Origin: CAZKTS01 sp964555735
GTDB lineage: Bacteria > Actinomycetota > Acidimicrobiia > IMCC26256 > PALSA-555
Reading direction: 5' to 3'
Assembly: GCA_964555735.1 (NCBI GenBank)
Contig: CAZKTS010000425.1
Coordinates: 1-8,610, forward strand
DNA length: 8,610 nucleotides
In this document: positions 5,669-8,610 of the stretch, one piece after another
Layout: each line of letters begins with the position of its first letter
How positions within the stretch are numbered: position 1 is the stretch's first letter
The notes under the pieces: generated by a model
The model's input: the letters and a program-made list of their open reading frames with translations, nothing else
What the model was told of the DNA's origin: nothing
The model's database searches: none
Made by a program: the position numbers and the translations under genes

Positions 5669-6592
5669 ATGGGCGGATCGATGAGGCGGCGACCGAGGTT
5701 CACGGCGATCTTCGTCGTCGTGCTCCTCGCGGGTGGCTCGGCATCGGCAACGGCATCGGCGTCGGACCGGGCAACGACACTCGGCACAGGGATCGACGTC
5801 CAACGAGGTTCAGAACTCGTCGGCGCGGTTCTTCCCTGGTTCCGGTACGACCAACGCGTCGAACCACCGGTACGGAAGGTCGGCTGGACCGCCACGCTCC
5901 GCCTCACCGACGACGTTGGCGACGTGGTCCAGCGCTACGCCGAGAACGCGATCGCCGCGGGCCTCGACCACGTCTCGCCGGCGGCGAGCACGAACTACTG
6001 CGCCGACCAGCCTGCACTCGACGGCGTGCCGCCCATGACGGAATGCAGCATCCACTACACCTCCGCCGACGCCACGAGCGAGATCAGCTTCCACGCCGAC
6101 GTGTGTGCCGGCTGCGCTTCCCCTCGGGCTCTCCTCCTCGTGCGGTTCACGGACATCCCACCCGATCCGAGTGCCTCGCTCCCGACACCCGTTCCGGCAC
6201 CCACGCCCGAGTTCACCGAAGCGAGTGACGCCCGCCTGTCGCCGTCGGAGCTACGCGCAAGCAAGCGGCTTCCCCGCCAGATCTTCCCTCTCGCCGAGAT
6301 GTTCCCGTACCGCCCGATGGTCGACGTAGAGCCTGGGAGCAACGCGCTCATCGCCGGCATGAACGACTGCATCCGACCGTTCGTCGCAGTTCTTGCCGTC
6401 ACGGGTGATCCGGTTGCCATCTTCGACGAGTACGTCAAGGCGATCCTTCGGACCGACCAGCAAGGGCACGTGAAGGGTCACTTCCGAGGCCTCGATGTCC
6501 GCGCACGTTCGGATGGTGAATGGACGCTCACCCTCGCGACCGGCGGAGCACTCGAACGGCCCCTCCTGCTCATCGACTGGTGCAGCGGCTGA
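5669..6592 (+). CDS. Secreted protein of unknown function with six cysteines
   Basis: I do not recognise a family. The protein (about 303-308 residues) opens with a Sec-type signal peptide: MRRRPRF, hydrophobic TAIFVVVLLAGG, then SASATASAS with likely cleavage after an A-S-A. There is no lipobox cysteine. The exported part has six cysteines (NYC, TEC, VCAGC, NDC, DWC at the C-terminus), fitting disulfide bonding outside the cytoplasm. A Pro-rich stretch (PTPVPAPTPEF) in the middle may link two domains. Possible starts are GTG 5666, ATG 5669 and ATG 5681; the last gives the most typical signal peptide, and the Shine-Dalgarno does not decide. The gene stands alone between two large palindromes and appears less GC-rich than its neighbours by eye. 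Its own promoter would have to lie in or near the first palindrome. Confidence 0.75.
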   Translation: MGGSMRRRPRFTAIFVVVLLAGGSASATASASDRATTLGTGIDVQRGSELVGAVLPWFRYDQRVEPPVRKVGWTATLRLTDDVGDVVQRYAENAIAAGLDHVSPAASTNYCADQPALDGVPPMTECSIHYTSADATSEISFHADVCAGCASPRALLLVRFTDIPPDPSASLPTPVPAPTPEFTEASDARLSPSELRASKRLPRQIFPLAEMFPYRPMVDVEPGSNALIAGMNDCIRPFVAVLAVTGDPVAIFDEYVKAILRTDQQGHVKGHFRGLDVRARSDGEWTLTLATGGALERPLLLIDWCSG

Positions 6593-6608
6593 TCCTCGCC
6601 ACTGGAAC

Positions 6609-6648
6609 TTGGTCACTTGGTGCCGCTATAGCGGCACCAAGTGACCAA
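6609..6648. repeat. Perfect 40-base palindrome, copy 2
   Basis: This has the same core as the copy at 5595-5638: TTGGTCACTTGGTGCCGCTA (6609-6628) followed by its exact reverse complement (6629-6648). It lies between convergent genes, 16 bases after the stop of the secreted-protein gene and 38 bases beyond the stop of the minus-strand gene ending at 6687, so it could serve both as a terminator. Its right flank (AAC, six bases, then CTTGACCGG) matches the left flank of copy 1 in inverted orientation. The two copies therefore point in opposite directions around the gene between them. Confidence 0.95.
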
Positions 6649-6686
6649 ACAGAGACCTTGACCGGGGCGTGCTGCTGACGTGGGAG

Positions 6687-7610
6687 CTAGCGCACACCGA
6701 GGTACTGGTACCAGCGCTGCTTGGAGCGGTCGGTGAGCTCGATGATGCCGCTGCGGTGCTGCCAGCTCACGAGGAGCTCTTCGTCCTCGAGGAACGCGGC
6801 GACATCGTCGTGGGGCTTGGCGACGAACGCGAGCCAGAGCGTGGTACGCACCCGGAGGTCGGCGCCGCCCTCGCGCTCGAGTCGCCAGCGGAACTCGCGC
6901 AGCGGCCCGAGCGCGGCGAGCGCCTGATCGCGCCCCCGGGCGGTCGACGTCCGCTCGACGTCGATCACCACGACGTCGCGCATCCGTCGCGCGATCAGCC
7001 ACGGCTCCGAGCCGCGCACCGTGATCATCCCGAGGGCGAAGTCCTGCGACCGCAGCAGCCGCGAGAGCGGGGCGAGCATCGGGTCCGACGCCGGGTGGCC
7101 GGCCTTGCCCTTCCCCTTGCCGACGGCTCGCCACGGCGTGGCGCCGAGCGGTGTGAGCAGCTCGATGTCGCGCTCGCCCCGTTCTTCCTGCCAGCCCTCC
7201 AGGACGGCCAGCGCCCGGGGCCGCACGTCGAGGCGCACCGACGCCTGGCGCACCAGCTCCGGCACCCACCGGCGGATCGTCGATGCCGGCAGCGGGTCGG
7301 CCGCGAGCACGCGGCTGCGGACCTTGTCGAGGGTGATCGGCAAGGTGCCCGGCTGCGCCGCCGTCGGCGCCTTCACCCGCCCGACCGCGAAGACGCCGAC
7401 CTCCTGGTCCGCGGTGTAGATCCAGAACGTGTCGCCGGGCTTGGCGTCCACGAGCGGGCCGCGCACCTCGCACGCGGCCTTCTCGACGCGACCCGCGAGG
7501 AGCGCGTCGCGCACGCGCGCGTACCCGGCGCTCCCGGTCGGGTCCACGCGACGCGCGTTGCGGTCGACGAAGCGCAGATACTTCGAGACGGGCACGAGCC
7601 ACTCGGTCAT
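6687..7610 (-). CDS. Hypothetical protein with PUA/EVE-like N-terminal domain
   Basis: This 307-residue soluble protein probably has two domains. Residues about 1-118 look like a PUA-superfamily EVE-type fold: an opening WLVPV strand, then KPGDTFWIYTADQEVGVFAVGRV (57-79) and ITLDKVRSRVLAADPLPASTIRRWVP (92-117). EVE domains bind modified bases in DNA or RNA. After a Gly/Lys linker (GKGKGKAG, 164-171), residues about 176-307 are unassigned. They contain RDVVVIDVERTS (211-222) followed by a helix with DQALAALGPL, faintly reminiscent of a PD-(D/E)XK nuclease core; this is a weak impression only. The start at 7610 has GGAG four bases upstream. ipdF ends 66 bases upstream on the same strand with a small hairpin between, and convergent palindrome copy 2 lies beyond the stop. 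No steroid role is apparent. Confidence 0.6.
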   Translation of the reverse strand: MTEWLVPVSKYLRFVDRNARRVDPTGSAGYARVRDALLAGRVEKAACEVRGPLVDAKPGDTFWIYTADQEVGVFAVGRVKAPTAAQPGTLPITLDKVRSRVLAADPLPASTIRRWVPELVRQASVRLDVRPRALAVLEGWQEERGERDIELLTPLGATPWRAVGKGKGKAGHPASDPMLAPLSRLLRSQDFALGMITVRGSEPWLIARRMRDVVVIDVERTSTARGRDQALAALGPLREFRWRLEREGGADLRVRTTLWLAFVAKPHDDVAAFLEDEELLVSWQHRSGIIELTDRSKQRWYQYLGVR

Positions 7611-7645
7611 GCTGCTCCGGTCATCCCGAGCAGTCTTGTCCGTGG

Positions 7646-7667
7646 CGGAGCCGATTCGGTGGCTCCG
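7646..7667 (-). terminator. Small hairpin between ipdF and the EVE-like gene
   Basis: CGGAGCC (7646-7652) pairs exactly with GGCTCCG (7661-7667) around an eight-base loop. It sits 9 bases past the ipdF stop. There is no U-run, so it may be a weak terminator or attenuator, or simply an incidental GC-rich hairpin. Confidence 0.35.
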
Positions 7668-7676
7668 GCAGGTTCC

Positions 7677-8459
7677 CTAGGCGCGCTGGCTGCTCACGGA
7701 CACGACCTCGCCGGTCATGTACGACGAGTAGTCGCTGGCGAGGAACACGATGACGTTGGCGATCTCCCACGGCTCCGCGGCCCGACCGAAGGCCTCCCGC
7801 TGCGTGAGGACGTCGAGCGTGTCCTCGCTCGTCACCTTGGCGAGGAATGGGTGCATCGCGAGGCTGGGCGCGACCGCGTTGACGCGGATCCCCTCCGGCG
7901 CCGCCTCGATCGCCGCACAGCGAGTGAGCGCCATCACGCCCGCCTTCGCCGCCGCGTAGTGCGCCTGCCCCTCCTGGGCGCGCCAACCGAGGACCGACGC
8001 GTTGTTGACGATCACGCCACTGTGCTGGAGCGTCATCGTCCGCAGCGCAGCGCGCGTGCAGCGAAACGTGCCGGTGAGGGTGACGTCGAGCACACGCGCC
8101 CACTCCTCGTCGGTCATGTCGACCAGCGCCGCGGTGCCCCCGAGGCCGGCATTGTTCACCATGACGTCGATCCGGCCCTGCGCGGCCACGGTGTCGTCGA
8201 GCAGTCGTTGCACCTGATCCTCGACGGTCACGTCGCACGGGACGGCCAGCGGCGCGGTGCCCGCGATCTCGGTGAGGCTCTCGGCCGCCTCGGCGAGCCG
8301 GCGTTCGTGGTGGTCGCTCACCACGACGACGGCGCCCTCCTCCAGCGCCCGCTTCGCGGTCGCGAAGCCGATGCCGGTGCCGGCCGCCGCGGTGACGACC
8401 ACGACCTTGCCCTCGAGCAGGCCGTGCCCGGCGGGTGGCGTCGGAGGGACTGCGGTCAC
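7677..8459 (-). CDS. ipdF: IpdF, short-chain dehydrogenase of steroid C/D-ring degradation
   Basis: This 260-residue SDR is very close in pattern to M. tuberculosis Rv3559c (IpdF). It has GHGLLEGKVVVVTAAAGTGIG (11-31), SDHHERRL (48-55), NNAGLGG (102-108), VNNASVLGWRAQ (151-162), YAAAKAGVMALTRC (168-181) and ASDYSSYMTGEVVSVS at the C-terminus. Ser155, Tyr168 and Lys172 form the catalytic core. The usual structural Asn is Thr127 (VTLTG), and I recall the mycobacterial protein also deviating there. IpdF acts on the ring hydroxyl of a 5-hydroxy-indane CoA intermediate, next to the FadE30 step. The start is a GTG that overlaps the TGA of the upstream fadE30-like gene by four bases (GTGA), with AGGGG about 7 bases upstream. 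The fadE30-ipdF adjacency matches Rv3560c-Rv3559c. Confidence 0.92.
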   Translation of the reverse strand: MTAVPPTPPAGHGLLEGKVVVVTAAAGTGIGFATAKRALEEGAVVVVSDHHERRLAEAAESLTEIAGTAPLAVPCDVTVEDQVQRLLDDTVAAQGRIDVMVNNAGLGGTAALVDMTDEEWARVLDVTLTGTFRCTRAALRTMTLQHSGVIVNNASVLGWRAQEGQAHYAAAKAGVMALTRCAAIEAAPEGIRVNAVAPSLAMHPFLAKVTSEDTLDVLTQREAFGRAAEPWEIANVIVFLASDYSSYMTGEVVSVSSQRA

Positions 8460-8610
8460 GGTGCCACCCCTCGTTCCTGGGAGACCTTGGGTTCGGGCGG
8501 CAGGCCGAGCGCCCGCTCGCCGATGATGTTGCGCTGGATCTCGTTCGAGCCGCCGTAGATCGTGTCGGCGCGCGTGTAGAGGAAGATCCGCTGGAGCGGG
8601 GTGAGCCCGG
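8456..8610 (-). CDS. fadE30: FadE30-like acyl-CoA dehydrogenase (partial, C-terminus only)
   Basis: Only the last 51 codons are in the window. They read TPLQRIFLYTRADTIYGGSNEIQRNIIGERALGLP and a short tail ending in GVAP. The segment TIYGGSNEIQRNIIGER is the typical C-terminal signature of acyl-CoA dehydrogenases, contacting FAD and holding the subunit interface. Its position directly upstream of ipdF with a GTGA overlap is that of mycobacterial fadE30 (Rv3560c). FadE30 dehydrogenates the 5-hydroxy indane carboxyl-CoA intermediate. The family assignment is firm; the FadE30 identity relies on gene order. Confidence 0.82.
   Translation of the reverse strand, partial: GLTPLQRIFLYTRADTIYGGSNEIQRNIIGERALGLPPEPKVSQERGVAP

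Noticed and set aside
6669..8558. A long plus-strand open frame of about 629 codons
   Set aside because: It is antisense to the EVE-like gene and ipdF, is rich in Arg/Ala/Gly/His with no family motif, and is a typical high-GC shadow frame.

Overview
The window is GC-rich throughout, uses GTG starts, and has short 1-4 base gene overlaps. The gene content points to a high-GC actinobacterium. The steroid-catabolic proteins resemble those of Mycobacterium and Rhodococcus, but the gene order differs, so a deeper actinobacterial lineage such as Acidimicrobiia is possible. The sequence alone does not settle the taxonomy.

The core is a rearranged cluster for degrading steroid rings C and D (the HIP-CoA pathway of cholesterol catabolism). 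On the minus strand at the right edge lie the end of a FadE30-like acyl-CoA dehydrogenase and ipdF, translationally coupled. A second minus-strand block runs leftward from 4687: an echA20-like ring hydrolase, a DUF35/OB-fold zinc-ribbon protein and a thiolase-fold lipid-transfer protein, all joined by ATGA overlaps. This block ends in a strong hairpin at 2213-2253. Beyond it, still on the minus strand, come a flippase-like membrane protein (PF03706 type), then ipdA and the first 42 codons of ipdB. A plus-strand SDR starts at 4757, divergent from echA20 across a 69-base promoter region with a 7-7-7 inverted repeat. As I remember it, the same divergent SDR|echA20 arrangement exists in mycobacteria at Rv3549c|Rv3550. 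In pathway order, FadE30 and IpdF prepare the indane-CoA, EchA20 opens one ring hydrolytically, IpdAB opens the last ring, and a thiolase-type step follows. The genes for FadD3, IpdC, FadA6 and a KstR2-type regulator are not in the window.

Between the SDR and ipdF is a non-steroid island, 5552-7610. It holds a 4 x 9-base tandem repeat, a gene for a secreted protein of unknown function, and a minus-strand gene with a PUA/EVE-like N-terminal domain. The secreted-protein gene is bracketed by two near-identical perfect palindromes (44 and 40 bases) whose outer flanks match in inverted orientation. This looks like a small passenger cassette or a pair of dispersed palindromic repeats, and it is the least explained structure here.

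No tRNA, rRNA, CRISPR array, transposase or integrase is visible. Large open frames antisense to the genes above are judged to be high-GC shadows.
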